64,000 nucleotides of DNA, from assembly GCF_002001105.1 (NCBI RefSeq), contig NZ_MUNP01000034.1:83515-147514 (forward strand). Direction: 5' to 3'. The notes beneath the pieces are model-generated. The model searched no databases. It saw nothing but the letters and a program-made list of their open reading frames with translations, and had not been told where the DNA came from. This document shows positions 1 to 8,405 of the stretch, piece by piece. Position 1 is the first letter of the stretch. Each line of letters starts with the position of its first letter. The stretch is from Rhodanobacter sp. C06 (GTDB lineage Bacteria > Pseudomonadota > Gammaproteobacteria > Xanthomonadales > Rhodanobacteraceae). The translations under genes and the position numbers were made by a program.

Positions 1-779
1 AGAACCTCGCCCCCGCCGCCGTAGCTGCCAAGCGTGCCGATGTGGTGATCCTGGCGCTGCCCAACGGCAAAGCCGCAGCCTATGTGGAGGCGATCGATGC
101 AGCGTCACCGGGCACGTTGGTCGTCGACCTCTCCGCCGACTACCGCTTCGACAAGGCCTGGTACTACGGCCTGCCCGAGCTGACGCGCAACAAGTGGCGT
201 GGCGAGAAGCGCATCAGCAACCCCGGCTGTTACGCCACTGCGATGGAGCTGTCCATCGCGCCGTTGAAGGACCTGCTCGGCGCGCCGCCAGTGTGCTTCG
301 GCGTCTCCGGCTATTCCGGCGCTGGCACCACGCCCTCGGACAAGAACGATCCCGAGAAGCTGCGCGACAACCTGATGCCGTATGCGCTCACCGGCCACAC
401 GCACGAAAAGGAGGCCAGCTTCCAGCTCGGCCTGCCGGTGGAGTTCATGCCGCATGTGGCGCCGCATTTCCGCGGCCTCACCGTCACCACCAACCTGTAC
501 CTTGCCAAGCCGCTGAAGCGCGAGGACGTGCTGGCGCGCTTCCACCACGTCTACGACGGCGAGAAGCTGGTGGCGGTGCTGGACGAGGCGCCGTGGGTCA
601 GTCGCATCGCACACCGGCATCACGCCGAGGTCGGTGGTTTCGCGCTGTCGGCCGACGGCAAGCGCGTGGTGGTGGTGGCCACGCTGGACAACCTGCTCAA
701 GGGCGCCGCCACGCAGGCGATGCAGAACATCAACCGCGCGATAGGCGTGGACGAATACACCGCGATTCCGCTGACTTGA
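1..779 (+). CDS. argC: N-acetyl-gamma-glutamyl-phosphate reductase (5'-truncated by window edge)
   Basis: Catalyses the third step of arginine biosynthesis, NADPH-dependent reduction of N-acetylglutamyl phosphate to the semialdehyde. The reading frame is open from base 3 with no start in view, so the N-terminal Rossmann part lies outside the window. About 258 residues remain. The active-site Cys is in the motif SNPGCYAT (bases about 217-241), and the C-terminal segment [15 protein letters not shown] is typical of the family. It ends 117 bases before argH on the same strand, so the two are probably one operon, with a palindromic repeat between them. The annotation is firm; only the start is missing. 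Confidence 0.95.
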   Translation, partial: NLAPAAVAAKRADVVILALPNGKAAAYVEAIDAASPGTLVVDLSADYRFDKAWYYGLPELTRNKWRGEKRISNPGCYATAMELSIAPLKDLLGAPPVCFGVSGYSGAGTTPSDKNDPEKLRDNLMPYALTGHTHEKEASFQLGLPVEFMPHVAPHFRGLTVTTNLYLAKPLKREDVLARFHHVYDGEKLVAVLDEAPWVSRIAHRHHAEVGGFALSADGKRVVVVATLDNLLKGAATQAMQNINRAIGVDEYTAIPLT

Positions 780-780
780 T

Positions 781-854
781 CGTCATTCCGGCGCAAGCCG
801 GAATCCAGTGCCTCGCGGGCAAGACGCTGGATTCCGGCTTGCGCTGGGATGACG
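781..854. repeat. REP-like palindrome between argC and argH
   Basis: Two 28-base arms (781-808 and 827-854) are inverted copies with two mismatches, both of which still allow G-U pairs in RNA. The spacer is 18 bases. The arms carry the GGCGCAAGCCGG-type core seen in dispersed intergenic palindromes of many Proteobacteria. It lies inside the presumed arg operon, starting two bases after the argC stop. It would form a strong hairpin in the message, but there is no T-run, so it need not terminate transcription. Confidence 0.8.
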
Positions 855-895
855 AGCCTGGCGATCGAATCACCTTACGCAAGCAGGACGATTCC

Positions 896-2191
896 ATGAC
901 CCAACCCCTCTGGCAAAAATCCGGCATCCAGATCGACGCGAAGATCATGCGTTTCCTTGCCGGCGACGACGTGATCCTCGATCGCGAGTTCTTCCTGCAC
1001 GACATCGCCGCCAGCAAGGCGCACGTGGAAGGTCTGGCGAACATCGGCGTGGTGAGCGCCGACGAGGCCGCCGCGCTGAAGCGCGAACTGGGTGCGCTGG
1101 CGGAAGACTTCAAAAGCGGGGCCTTCGTACTGGACGAGCGTTTCGAGGACGGCCACTCCGCCATCGAGGCGCGCCTTACCGAGCGGCTGGGCGATGCGGG
1201 CCGACGCGTGCATACCGGGCGCAGCCGCAACGACCAGATCCTGGTCGCCACGCGGCTTTGGCTGAAGGAAAAGCTCGAAGCACTGGAGACGCACTGCCGA
1301 GCCATCGCCAGGGTCTGCCTCGACCGCGCCGCACAGCCGGCGATCCCGCTGCCGGGCTATACCCATCTGCAGCGCGCGGTGGTGTCGTCCACCGGTATGT
1401 GGTTTGCCGGTTTCGCCGAAGGCTTCATCGACAACGCCTTCCGCGCCCGCGGCACGCGCGAGTTGATCGACGCGAATCCGCTGGGCACCGCCGCCGGCTA
1501 CGGCGTGAACCTGCCGCTTGACCGGGCGCATACGACGGCTGCGCTGGGCTTCGCCCGCATGCAGGTGTCGCCGATCTATGCCCAACTCTCGCGCGGCAAG
1601 TACGAGATGGCGGTGCTGGAGGCCATCGCCAGCGCGCTTCTCGATACGCGCCGCATGGCCTGGGACCTGTCGCTGTTCACCACGGCGGAATTCGATTTCG
1701 TGAAGTTGCCGGCCGAGTACACCACCGGCAGCTCGATCATGCCGAACAAGCGCAACCCGGACGTGGTGGAGCTGCTGCGCGCCAGCTATGCCAGCGTGGC
1801 GGCGGCGCGTACCGAGATCGAACAGCTGCTGTCGCTGCCTTCGGGCTACCAGCGCGACCTGCAGTTCTCCAAGGGCTCGATCTTCCACGGCGTGCGCCAC
1901 GGCCTGATGGCGCTGGAGCTGGTGCCCGACCTGCTGGCCCGCCTTGAGTGGAACGAGCCGGCGACGTGTGCCGCGATCGAGCCGGCGATGTACGCCACCG
2001 ACGTGGCGATCGAGCAGGCCGCAGCGGGCGTGCCGTTCCGCGATGCCTACCGCGCCGCCGCCGAGACGGCCGCCTCGGCCGGACGGGGGCGCACGCCCGA
2101 GGGCAGCTTGGCGCAGCGCACTTCACCGGGTGCAGGCCACGATCTGCGCCTGGACGAATTGCATGCTAGGCTTGGACGTCTAGACGGCTGA
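896..2191 (+). CDS. argH: argininosuccinate lyase
   Basis: Cleaves argininosuccinate to arginine and fumarate, the last step of arginine synthesis, in the cytosol as a tetramer. The protein is 431 residues, near the usual family length. The fumarase/aspartase-superfamily signature [12 protein letters not shown] is present, as are the HTGRSRNDQ substrate-binding segment and GYTHLQRA. The ATG at 896 was chosen because the protein then begins [10 protein letters not shown], as expected for ArgH; the frame is open far upstream only because of high GC. proB follows 14 bases after the stop, so arg and pro genes may be cotranscribed. Confidence 0.96.
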   Translation: MTQPLWQKSGIQIDAKIMRFLAGDDVILDREFFLHDIAASKAHVEGLANIGVVSADEAAALKRELGALAEDFKSGAFVLDERFEDGHSAIEARLTERLGDAGRRVHTGRSRNDQILVATRLWLKEKLEALETHCRAIARVCLDRAAQPAIPLPGYTHLQRAVVSSTGMWFAGFAEGFIDNAFRARGTRELIDANPLGTAAGYGVNLPLDRAHTTAALGFARMQVSPIYAQLSRGKYEMAVLEAIASALLDTRRMAWDLSLFTTAEFDFVKLPAEYTTGSSIMPNKRNPDVVELLRASYASVAAARTEIEQLLSLPSGYQRDLQFSKGSIFHGVRHGLMALELVPDLLARLEWNEPATCAAIEPAMYATDVAIEQAAAGVPFRDAYRAAAETAASAGRGRTPEGSLAQRTSPGAGHDLRLDELHARLGRLDG

Positions 2192-2205
2192 ATGAGGTTC
2201 ATCTA

Positions 2206-3378
2206 ATGGCGGCTGTGGGAAGTGCGAGGCACTTGCGCGAACAGCCGCTGCCGCATTGGCGGCGCGCTGTACTGAAGGTCGGCAGCAACCTGCTGGCGGC
2301 CGATGGCGGCGGCCTCACCGCGCGCCATGCGGCGGCTCTGGCCGGTTTCGTGGCCGCCAGCCATGCCGCGGGGCGGCAAGTGGTGCTGGTTTCCTCGGGC
2401 GCGGTGGCCGCGGGTCGCGCGCTGCTGCGCGAGCACGCGCCAGCATCCGGCGACCTCGCGGCGCGGCAGGCGCTGGCGGCGCTGGGCCAGGCGCCGATGA
2501 TCGCGCTGTGGCAGTCGCTCTCGCCGCGGCCGGTGGCGCAGGTGCTGCTCACCCATGACGACCTGCGCAATCGCCGCCGCTATCTCAATGCGCGAACCAC
2601 CTTGCGCGGCCTGCTGGCGCTGGACGTGCTGCCGGTGGTGAACGAGAACGACACCGTGGCGGTGGACGAACTGAAGCTGGGCGACAACGACAATCTCGCC
2701 GCCATCGTCGCCGCGCTGGTCGACGCCGACCTGCTGCTGATCGCCTCGGACGTAGCCGCGCTGTACAGCGCCGATCCGCGGCGCGATCCCGCCACCGTGC
2801 CGCTGGCGCACGTCGCCGCGCTCACGCCGGAGATCCTCGCCATGGCCGGTGGCAGTGGCAGCGCGGTCGGCACCGGCGGCATGCGCACCAAGCTGGAGGC
2901 CGCGGCGAAGGCCGCGGCAGCGGGCATTCCCACCGCGCTGTTCGGCGGCCGCGACGAGGCGACCGTGCATGCACTGGCAGTAGGCCGCCTGCATGGCACC
3001 CTGATCGACGCCGCGGGCACCCGCATGCAGGCACGCAAGTACTGGCTGCGCCATGCACCGGCCGCGCCGGGGTGCATCCGCGTGGATGCCGGTGCGGCGC
3101 GTGCGCTGGCCGGTGGTCGCGCCTCGCTGCTGCCGGGCGGCATCGCCGGCGCGCTAGGCGAATTCCAGCGCGGCGACCTGGTGGAGATCACGGATGCCGA
3201 CGGCAAGGCGGTGGCGCGCGGCCTCAGCCAGTACGCCGCCGCCGAGGTGCGTCGGCTGGCCGGCCGGCACAGCCGCGACATCGAGGCCGTGCTGGGCTAT
3301 ACCCATGGCCACGAGATCGTGCATCGCGACGACCTGGTCACGGTAGCGACCGAAACCACGGGAGGCATCGAGGCATGA
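2206..3378 (+). CDS. proB: glutamate 5-kinase
   Basis: Phosphorylates glutamate to gamma-glutamyl phosphate, the first committed step of proline synthesis. The 390-residue protein has an N-terminal amino-acid kinase domain (VLKVGSNLL near residue 22, [27 protein letters not shown]) and a C-terminal PUA domain from about residue 290, the usual two-domain ProB layout. The extra N-terminal stretch before VLKVGS is short. The stop overlaps the proA start (ATGA), so the two are translationally coupled. In the family, proline feedback acts on the kinase domain; nothing in the sequence argues against that here. Confidence 0.96.
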   Translation: MAAVGSARHLREQPLPHWRRAVLKVGSNLLAADGGGLTARHAAALAGFVAASHAAGRQVVLVSSGAVAAGRALLREHAPASGDLAARQALAALGQAPMIALWQSLSPRPVAQVLLTHDDLRNRRRYLNARTTLRGLLALDVLPVVNENDTVAVDELKLGDNDNLAAIVAALVDADLLLIASDVAALYSADPRRDPATVPLAHVAALTPEILAMAGGSGSAVGTGGMRTKLEAAAKAAAAGIPTALFGGRDEATVHALAVGRLHGTLIDAAGTRMQARKYWLRHAPAAPGCIRVDAGAARALAGGRASLLPGGIAGALGEFQRGDLVEITDADGKAVARGLSQYAAAEVRRLAGRHSRDIEAVLGYTHGHEIVHRDDLVTVATETTGGIEA

Positions 3379-4643
3379 GCGAGATCCGAACCCTGGCGCT
3401 GGCCTGCCGCGAGGCGGTGCCGACGATCGCCGCGCTGGACAGCGCCGACAAGGCGGCACTGTTGCGCGACATGGCGGCGGCGCTGGAAGCGCGCCGCACC
3501 GACGTGCTCGCCGCCAATGTACGCGACATGGCCGCGGCGGCCAGCAAGGGCGTGCAGGGCGCGATGCTGGATCGCCTGCGCCTGGACGAAGCGCGCGTGG
3601 CGGGCATCGCCGCCGCGCTGCGCGAGGTGGCCGAACTGCCCGACCCGGTCGGCCAGGTGACGCGCCGCGAGACGCGGCCCAACGGCCTCACGGTGGAGCG
3701 CGTGCGCATCCCGCTGGGCGTGATCGCGATGATCTACGAGGCGCGCCCCAACGTCACCGCCGATGCCGCCGCGCTGTGCCTCAAGGCCGGCAATGCGGTG
3801 ATCCTGCGCGGTGGCTCCGAGGCGATCCATTCCAACACGGCCATCGCTGCGGCCTTGCATGACGCCTTGCGCGCACATGAACTGCCGGAAGCGGCGGTGA
3901 CCCTGGTGACGGATCTGGCGCGCGAGACGATGGTCGAGCTGCTGCAGCTCACCGACATCGTCGACCTCGCGATCCCGCGCGGCGGCGAGGGGCTGATCCG
4001 CTTCGTCGCCGAGCACGCGCGCGTGCCGGTGATCAAGCACTACAAGGGCGTGTGCCACCTCTACGTGGACCGCGCCGCCGATCTCGACCTTGCGCTCAAC
4101 CTGCTGATCGACGGCAAGGCCTCGCGTCCCGGCGTGTGCAACGCGCTGGAAACCCTGCTGGTGCATCGCGACGTGGCCGCCACCTTCCTGCCGCGCGCCG
4201 CGCAGGCGTTGCGCGAGCGCGGCGTGGAATGGCGCGGCGACGAGCGCAGCCGCGCGCTGGTGCCCGACATGCATGCGGCCAGCGACGACGACTACGCCGC
4301 CGAGTTCCTCGATCTGATCCTCGCCGTGCGCGTGGTAGACGATCTCGACGAAGCCATCGCGCATATCCGCCGCTACGGTTCCGACCATACCGAAGTCATC
4401 GCCACCCGCGACGGAGCCACGGCGCAACGCTTCGTGCAGGCGATCCGTTCGGCAGTGGTGATGGTCAACGCTTCCTCGCGGTTCTCCGATGGCGGCGAAC
4501 TTGGCCTCGGCGCCGAGATCGGCATCTCCACCACACGGCTGCATGCCTACGGCCCCATGGGCGCCGAATCGCTCACCATCGAGCGTTTCGTGGTGCGTGG
4601 CGAGGGGCAGGTCAGGCACGCGGCAAGCCGCATGCGGCAGTAG
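3375..4643 (+). CDS. proA: gamma-glutamyl phosphate reductase
   Basis: Reduces gamma-glutamyl phosphate with NADPH to glutamate semialdehyde, which cyclises to pyrroline-5-carboxylate. The 422-residue protein belongs to the aldehyde dehydrogenase superfamily; the catalytic Cys is in [11 protein letters not shown], with [12 protein letters not shown] and the C-terminal [15 protein letters not shown] block also typical of ProA. The ATG at 3375 overlaps the proB TGA by four bases. The gene is convergent with ggt, with only 36 bases between stops; a weak 5-bp hairpin lies there but no clear T-run terminator. Confidence 0.96.
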   Translation: MSEIRTLALACREAVPTIAALDSADKAALLRDMAAALEARRTDVLAANVRDMAAAASKGVQGAMLDRLRLDEARVAGIAAALREVAELPDPVGQVTRRETRPNGLTVERVRIPLGVIAMIYEARPNVTADAAALCLKAGNAVILRGGSEAIHSNTAIAAALHDALRAHELPEAAVTLVTDLARETMVELLQLTDIVDLAIPRGGEGLIRFVAEHARVPVIKHYKGVCHLYVDRAADLDLALNLLIDGKASRPGVCNALETLLVHRDVAATFLPRAAQALRERGVEWRGDERSRALVPDMHAASDDDYAAEFLDLILAVRVVDDLDEAIAHIRRYGSDHTEVIATRDGATAQRFVQAIRSAVVMVNASSRFSDGGELGLGAEIGISTTRLHAYGPMGAESLTIERFVVRGEGQVRHAASRMRQ

Positions 4644-4679
4644 CACGGGGCGGGGCGTGCCTCGATACCGGGAGAGTCG

Positions 4680-6503
4680 TCAGTAGCCCGCGGCGAGCCC
4701 GGCGGGACGCCTGGGATCGTTGGCGCCTTCCAGCAGGCCGGTTTCGGGATCGACCATGATCGCCTCGTCGGCGCCGATCGAGTGGCGCAGCTTGAACGTG
4801 TAGCCCATCGATTCCAGCGTCTTCCGGGTCTGCGGCGTGACCAGGCCGGGCTCGACGTACACCACGTCGGGATACCACTGGTGGTGCATGCGCGGCGCGT
4901 CGATCGCCTGCTGCACGTTCATGCCGTAGTCGATCACGTTGACGATGCTCTCCATCGTGGTCGAGATGATGGTGGCGCTGCCGGGGCTGCCGGTGATCAG
5001 GAACGGCTTGCCGTCGCGCAGCACGATGGTGGGCGTCATCGAGCTGAGCGGGCGCTTGCCCGGCTCGACCTGGTTGATCACGCCCTGCACCAGCCCGGCG
5101 CCGTTCGCCTCGCCGGGCTTGCCGGTGAGGTCGTCCATCTCGTCGTTGAGGAAGAAGCCGGTATCGCCGGCGATCTGCCGGATGCCGAACAGATAGTTGA
5201 TGGTGTAGGTCACCGCGACGGCGGTGCCATCCTTGTCCATCACCGAGTAGTGCGTGGTGTGGTTGCCCTCGGGCTGGCCCAGGCTGCCCCGAATCTCGGA
5301 CGAGGGCGTGGCCTTGTCGGTCTGGATGGTGGCGCGCACCTTGTCCAGGTGCTCGGCCGAGAGCAGCCGGTCGATCGGGTTGTGCACGAAGGCCGGGTCG
5401 CCGAGGTAGGTGTTGCGGTCGGCGAAGGCGCGGCGCTCCGCCTCGACCAGGTAGTGCAGGCTCTCGGGCGAGCCGTAGCCCCATTGGCCGAGCGCGTAGG
5501 GCTCGACCAGCTTGAGGATCATGCACACGGTGACGCCGCCGGAACTGGGCGGCGGCGCGGACACGACGGTGTAGCCGCGGTAATCGCACTGCACCGGCTT
5601 GTCCCACTGCACGGTGTAGTCGGCGAAGTCCTGCATCGAGAGGATGCCGTGGTTGGCCCGGCTCGCCGCGACCAGCTTGCGTGCGATCGGGCCCTTGTAG
5701 AACGCGTCGGCTCCGCCCTCGGCGATCTGTTCCAGCGTGTGCGCCAGTTGCGTCTGCACCAGGCGCTGGCCGGCCACGTACGGTTTGCCGTGGTCGAGGA
5801 AGATCGCCGCCACGTTGGGGTACTTGGCGAAGTCCTTCACGCTGTCGTCGAGGATGTTCACGTCGCCCTGTTCGAGCACGTAGCCTTGCTTCGCCAGCTT
5901 GATCGCCGGCGCGATGACCTGCTGCAGCGGCATCGTGCCGTATTTCTTCAGCGCGGCGTCCAGCCCCATCACCGTGCCGGGCACGCCCACGCCGAGCCAG
6001 GTGTCGGTGCTGAGCCCCGGGACCAGGTTGCCCTTGGCGTCCTGGAACATCGCCGGTGTGGCCTTCAGCGGGGCCTTCTCGCGGAAGTCGAGGAAGACGT
6101 TGCGGCCGTCCTTGAAATGGATGGTCATGAAGCCGCCACCGCCGATGTTGCCGCAGCAGGGATGCACTACGGCTTCGGCATAGCCGACCGCCACCGCGGC
6201 GTCGATGGCGTTGCCGCCCTGCTTGAGGATGTCCAGCCCGACCAGGGTGGCCAGATGCTGCGCGCTGACCACCATGCCGTGTCTTGCGGTGACCGGTCTG
6301 GCCTTGGCCAGCGCCGCCTGGGTGGCGGCGGGCGCGTTGGCGATCGCGGGAGCCTTCGGGGCGGCATCGCGGGCGTGCAGCGGCAGGCAGCATGCGGCGA
6401 TGGCCGCGGCCAGCAGGTGGCATTGCCATCCCGGAAGGGAGCGATGCCTGCGCGTAGCGCGATTCGATCCCGTCTGGGCTTGTGCCGTGTCGCGGTCGGA
6501 CAT
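4680..6503 (-). CDS. ggt: gamma-glutamyltransferase (gamma-glutamyl transpeptidase)
   Basis: An N-terminal nucleophile hydrolase that cleaves the gamma-glutamyl bond of glutathione and other gamma-glutamyl compounds, in the periplasm. The 607-residue precursor has a signal-like hydrophobic stretch at about residues 27-42 after a basic N-terminus. The autocleavage/catalytic threonine is T416 in the motif NHTTHYSVMDKDG, which splits the chain into large and small subunits; PLSSMTPT and GSPGSATI further along bind substrate. A promoter with an upstream motif shared with the TBDR and dgcN lies just 5' (6532-6599), giving a predicted leader of about 22 bases. The shared promoter suggests it works with them in glutamate scavenging. 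Confidence 0.95.
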   Translation of the reverse strand: MSDRDTAQAQTGSNRATRRHRSLPGWQCHLLAAAIAACCLPLHARDAAPKAPAIANAPAATQAALAKARPVTARHGMVVSAQHLATLVGLDILKQGGNAIDAAVAVGYAEAVVHPCCGNIGGGGFMTIHFKDGRNVFLDFREKAPLKATPAMFQDAKGNLVPGLSTDTWLGVGVPGTVMGLDAALKKYGTMPLQQVIAPAIKLAKQGYVLEQGDVNILDDSVKDFAKYPNVAAIFLDHGKPYVAGQRLVQTQLAHTLEQIAEGGADAFYKGPIARKLVAASRANHGILSMQDFADYTVQWDKPVQCDYRGYTVVSAPPPSSGGVTVCMILKLVEPYALGQWGYGSPESLHYLVEAERRAFADRNTYLGDPAFVHNPIDRLLSAEHLDKVRATIQTDKATPSSEIRGSLGQPEGNHTTHYSVMDKDGTAVAVTYTINYLFGIRQIAGDTGFFLNDEMDDLTGKPGEANGAGLVQGVINQVEPGKRPLSSMTPTIVLRDGKPFLITGSPGSATIISTTMESIVNVIDYGMNVQQAIDAPRMHHQWYPDVVYVEPGLVTPQTRKTLESMGYTFKLRHSIGADEAIMVDPETGLLEGANDPRRPAGLAAGY

Positions 6504-6531
6504 TCGCTAGCTCTCCACGCCATGTCCAGGC

Positions 6532-6599
6532 AGCATAGTCACAGGCACGGTGGCCGCTCCAATGAAAAGAGGGGTATGCGGCATAACCGGCGGTTGTGG
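6532..6599 (-). promoter_or_regulatory. predicted ggt promoter with LysR-type upstream operator
   Basis: Read on the minus strand: an operator-like block at 6560-6599 containing the near-palindrome AACCGCCGGTT and ending CTTTTCATTG, then a -35-like TTGGAG (6557-6562), a 19-base spacer, and an extended -10 TGAC-TATGCT (-10 at 6532-6537). The same layout with the same 19-base spacer occurs before the TBDR (11854-11921) and dgcN (17164-17231). An operator just upstream of and overlapping the -35 is the arrangement LysR-family activators use. The elements are seen directly; the regulator assignment is inference. Confidence 0.65.
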
Positions 6600-6623
6600 G
6601 CGCGCCGCTGCCATGGGCCGGTA

Positions 6624-6660
6624 GGAGCGCACCCCCGGATCAAGTCCGGGGGTGCGCTCC
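6624..6660. repeat. perfect 16-bp hairpin (GTAGGAGCG-type intergenic palindrome)
   Basis: Arms 6624-6639 and 6645-6660 are perfect inverted copies around a five-base loop. The element lies between ggt and the sulfotransferase stop. It starts with the GTAGGAGCG head that also begins the hairpin at 21287-21343, so both look like members of one dispersed palindrome family. It could end sulfotransferase transcription, though no T-run follows. Confidence 0.75.
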
Positions 6661-6673
6661 TGCAGGGGGCGGC

Positions 6674-8269
6674 TTATTCCACCGGAATACCCGCATCGCG
6701 CAGGCGCTGGCGCAGGCGATCCAGCTTGTCGCCGTAGCGCGCGCTGCGCGCGGTGTCGCGGCGCAGGGGCTGGCGCACCTGCGCCGCGCTGGGCGTGCTC
6801 AACACGGTGCGCGAGGTCTTGTGGAATTCCAGGCACGCCGGCTCGAACGGCAGACCGCAGAAATCCAGCAGACGGCGAATGGTCGGCTCCGGTTCGGCGA
6901 CCAGGGTTTCGTATTCGAGATCGAACACCTGGCTCGGATAGCGTTCCAGCCAGAAGCGCGTCAGGCGGATAAAGTCGATGCAGTAGTCGGCCATCTCGTC
7001 GAGGTCGCAGGTGAAGCCGCTCTGCTCGGTGAAGAGCTGGCGGAAGCAGGCCAGGCAGGTTTCCACCGGGTCGCGCCGCACCACCACCACCCGCGCCGCC
7101 GGCAGCATCGCCAGCGCGGCGCCCACCAGGTACCAGGTCACCAGGCTCTTGTCGGTGAAACGCGGCTTGGCCTTGCGCCACGACGCGGTGCGCGCGAGGT
7201 ATTCCTTGCCCAGGCGCTGCCAATCCGCCGCGCTGGCATGCGGCGTCCACAGCGGGAACGCGGAGTGGCGGCGTCGCGTTTCCGCGTCGATCACCTGGGA
7301 CATGTCCTTGATCTCGTTCGCGCCCTCCACCTCGGGATGCGAGGCCAGGATCTGCTCGACCAGGGTGGAGCCGGAGCGCGGGACGCTGACGATGAAGATG
7401 GCTTCGCGGCCCAGCGCGGGGTCCGGCGGAGCAGGCATGTCGTGCGCGAAGATGCGCTGGATCGCTTCCACGCGTCGCCGTTCGCCCGTGGCGTTCCAGT
7501 GTACGCGCTGGCGCCGCGAGGCATTGGCTTGCCGGAACGTCTCGAAAGCCTGCGCGTAATCGCCCTGGTCCTCCAGCGCCTTGGCCAGCGAGAAGCCGAG
7601 CAGTTCGCGATCGCGGGGCGACTGTGCGCCTCTCGTCATGGCCTGGCGCAGGCTGGCCGCATCCGCGGCGTCGAAGCGCACCGTGTTGAGGTTGGACAGG
7701 CCGAACCAGCCTTCGGCGTTGCCGGGGTCGAGGCGCAGCACCGCGCGGAAACCGGCCACGGCATCGTCGATACGGCCCAGGCTGGCTTGCGCCTTGGCCA
7801 GCGACAGCCGGGCCTGCAAGTGCGCGGGCGCGAGTTCCAACGCGCGCTGCAGCGCGGCGATGGCGTCTTCCGTGCGCGCCTGCCGCCAGCAGGCTTCGCC
7901 GAAGTTGAACCAGGCCGACGCGGAGGCAGGCGCCAGCTCGCAGGCGCGCTGCAGCTGCGACATGGCTTCATCGATCTCGCCGCGTTCGTGCAGCGCGATG
8001 CCCAAGCCCACGCGCAGCTCGGCGTCTTCCGGCCAGACCGGCAGCACACGCCGGAAACAGTCGGCCGCGGTGGCTTGGTCGCCGCGGTGCTGGGCCATCA
8101 CGCCGAGCATGCGCAACGCATCGGCGTGGTCCGGTGCCAGCGCCAGCACCTGCCGGATCGAGCGTTCGGCGGCGTCGAACTGCCGTTGCTGCCACTCCGC
8201 GCGTGCCCTTGCCAGCCACTGGGCGGCTGCGGTCGGCAGGGGCGTGGACTGCACGGTTTCGCTGCTCAT
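6674..8269 (-). CDS. TPR-sulfotransferase fusion protein
   Basis: 531 residues: an N-terminal half of tetratricopeptide repeats (about residues 10-230) followed by a PAPS-dependent sulfotransferase domain. The 5'-phosphosulfate loop is VPRSGSTLVEQ (residues 296-306), and the 3'-phosphate-binding segment is VVVRRDPVETCLACF. No signal peptide or membrane segment is visible, so it should be cytosolic. It lies directly downstream of the TBDR on the same strand, beyond a strong terminator at 8358-8385. TPR-sulfotransferases are common beside Oar-like TBDRs in Proteobacteria, but the sulfated acceptor is unknown. Family assignment is firm, substrate is not. Confidence 0.88.
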   Translation of the reverse strand: MSSETVQSTPLPTAAAQWLARARAEWQQRQFDAAERSIRQVLALAPDHADALRMLGVMAQHRGDQATAADCFRRVLPVWPEDAELRVGLGIALHERGEIDEAMSQLQRACELAPASASAWFNFGEACWRQARTEDAIAALQRALELAPAHLQARLSLAKAQASLGRIDDAVAGFRAVLRLDPGNAEGWFGLSNLNTVRFDAADAASLRQAMTRGAQSPRDRELLGFSLAKALEDQGDYAQAFETFRQANASRRQRVHWNATGERRRVEAIQRIFAHDMPAPPDPALGREAIFIVSVPRSGSTLVEQILASHPEVEGANEIKDMSQVIDAETRRRHSAFPLWTPHASAADWQRLGKEYLARTASWRKAKPRFTDKSLVTWYLVGAALAMLPAARVVVVRRDPVETCLACFRQLFTEQSGFTCDLDEMADYCIDFIRLTRFWLERYPSQVFDLEYETLVAEPEPTIRRLLDFCGLPFEPACLEFHKTSRTVLSTPSAAQVRQPLRRDTARSARYGDKLDRLRQRLRDAGIPVE

Positions 8270-8283
8270 GCCGTCACGCTATC

Positions 8284-8308
8284 AAAAAATCGCCGGGAGC
8301 GATTTTTG
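8284..8308. terminator. AT-flanked bidirectional hairpin before the sulfotransferase gene
   Basis: Inverted repeat AAAAATCGC / GCGATTTTT around a five-base loop, with T-runs on both strands. It sits 14 bases upstream of the sulfotransferase start and about 50 bases after the main TBDR terminator. It could be a second, weaker terminator or a leader hairpin of the sulfotransferase message. Confidence 0.5.
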
Positions 8309-8357
8309 ACATCGCGTAGCGATGGCCCGAAGAGCGGCTGCCATGGATGGCGGCTGC

Positions 8358-8385
8358 AAAAAAAACGCCGGGCAGGAGCCCGGCG
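8358..8385 (-). terminator. Rho-independent terminator of the TBDR gene
   Basis: On the minus strand an 8-bp GC stem (CGCCGGGC / GCCCGGCG, 8366-8385) with a four-base loop is followed by eight T residues (8358-8365). It lies 20 bases after the TBDR stop and is a textbook intrinsic terminator. Confidence 0.92.
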
Positions 8386-8405
8386 CAGGGGGAGGTCGGC
8401 ATCGA

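Noticed and set aside
194..895. Reading of argH as a 665-residue protein starting inside argC
   Set aside because: The frame is open through argC and the palindrome, but the ArgH N-terminus begins at the ATG at 896.
4644..4679. Possible terminator between proA and ggt
   Set aside because: Only a 5-bp stem with no T-run; too weak to call.
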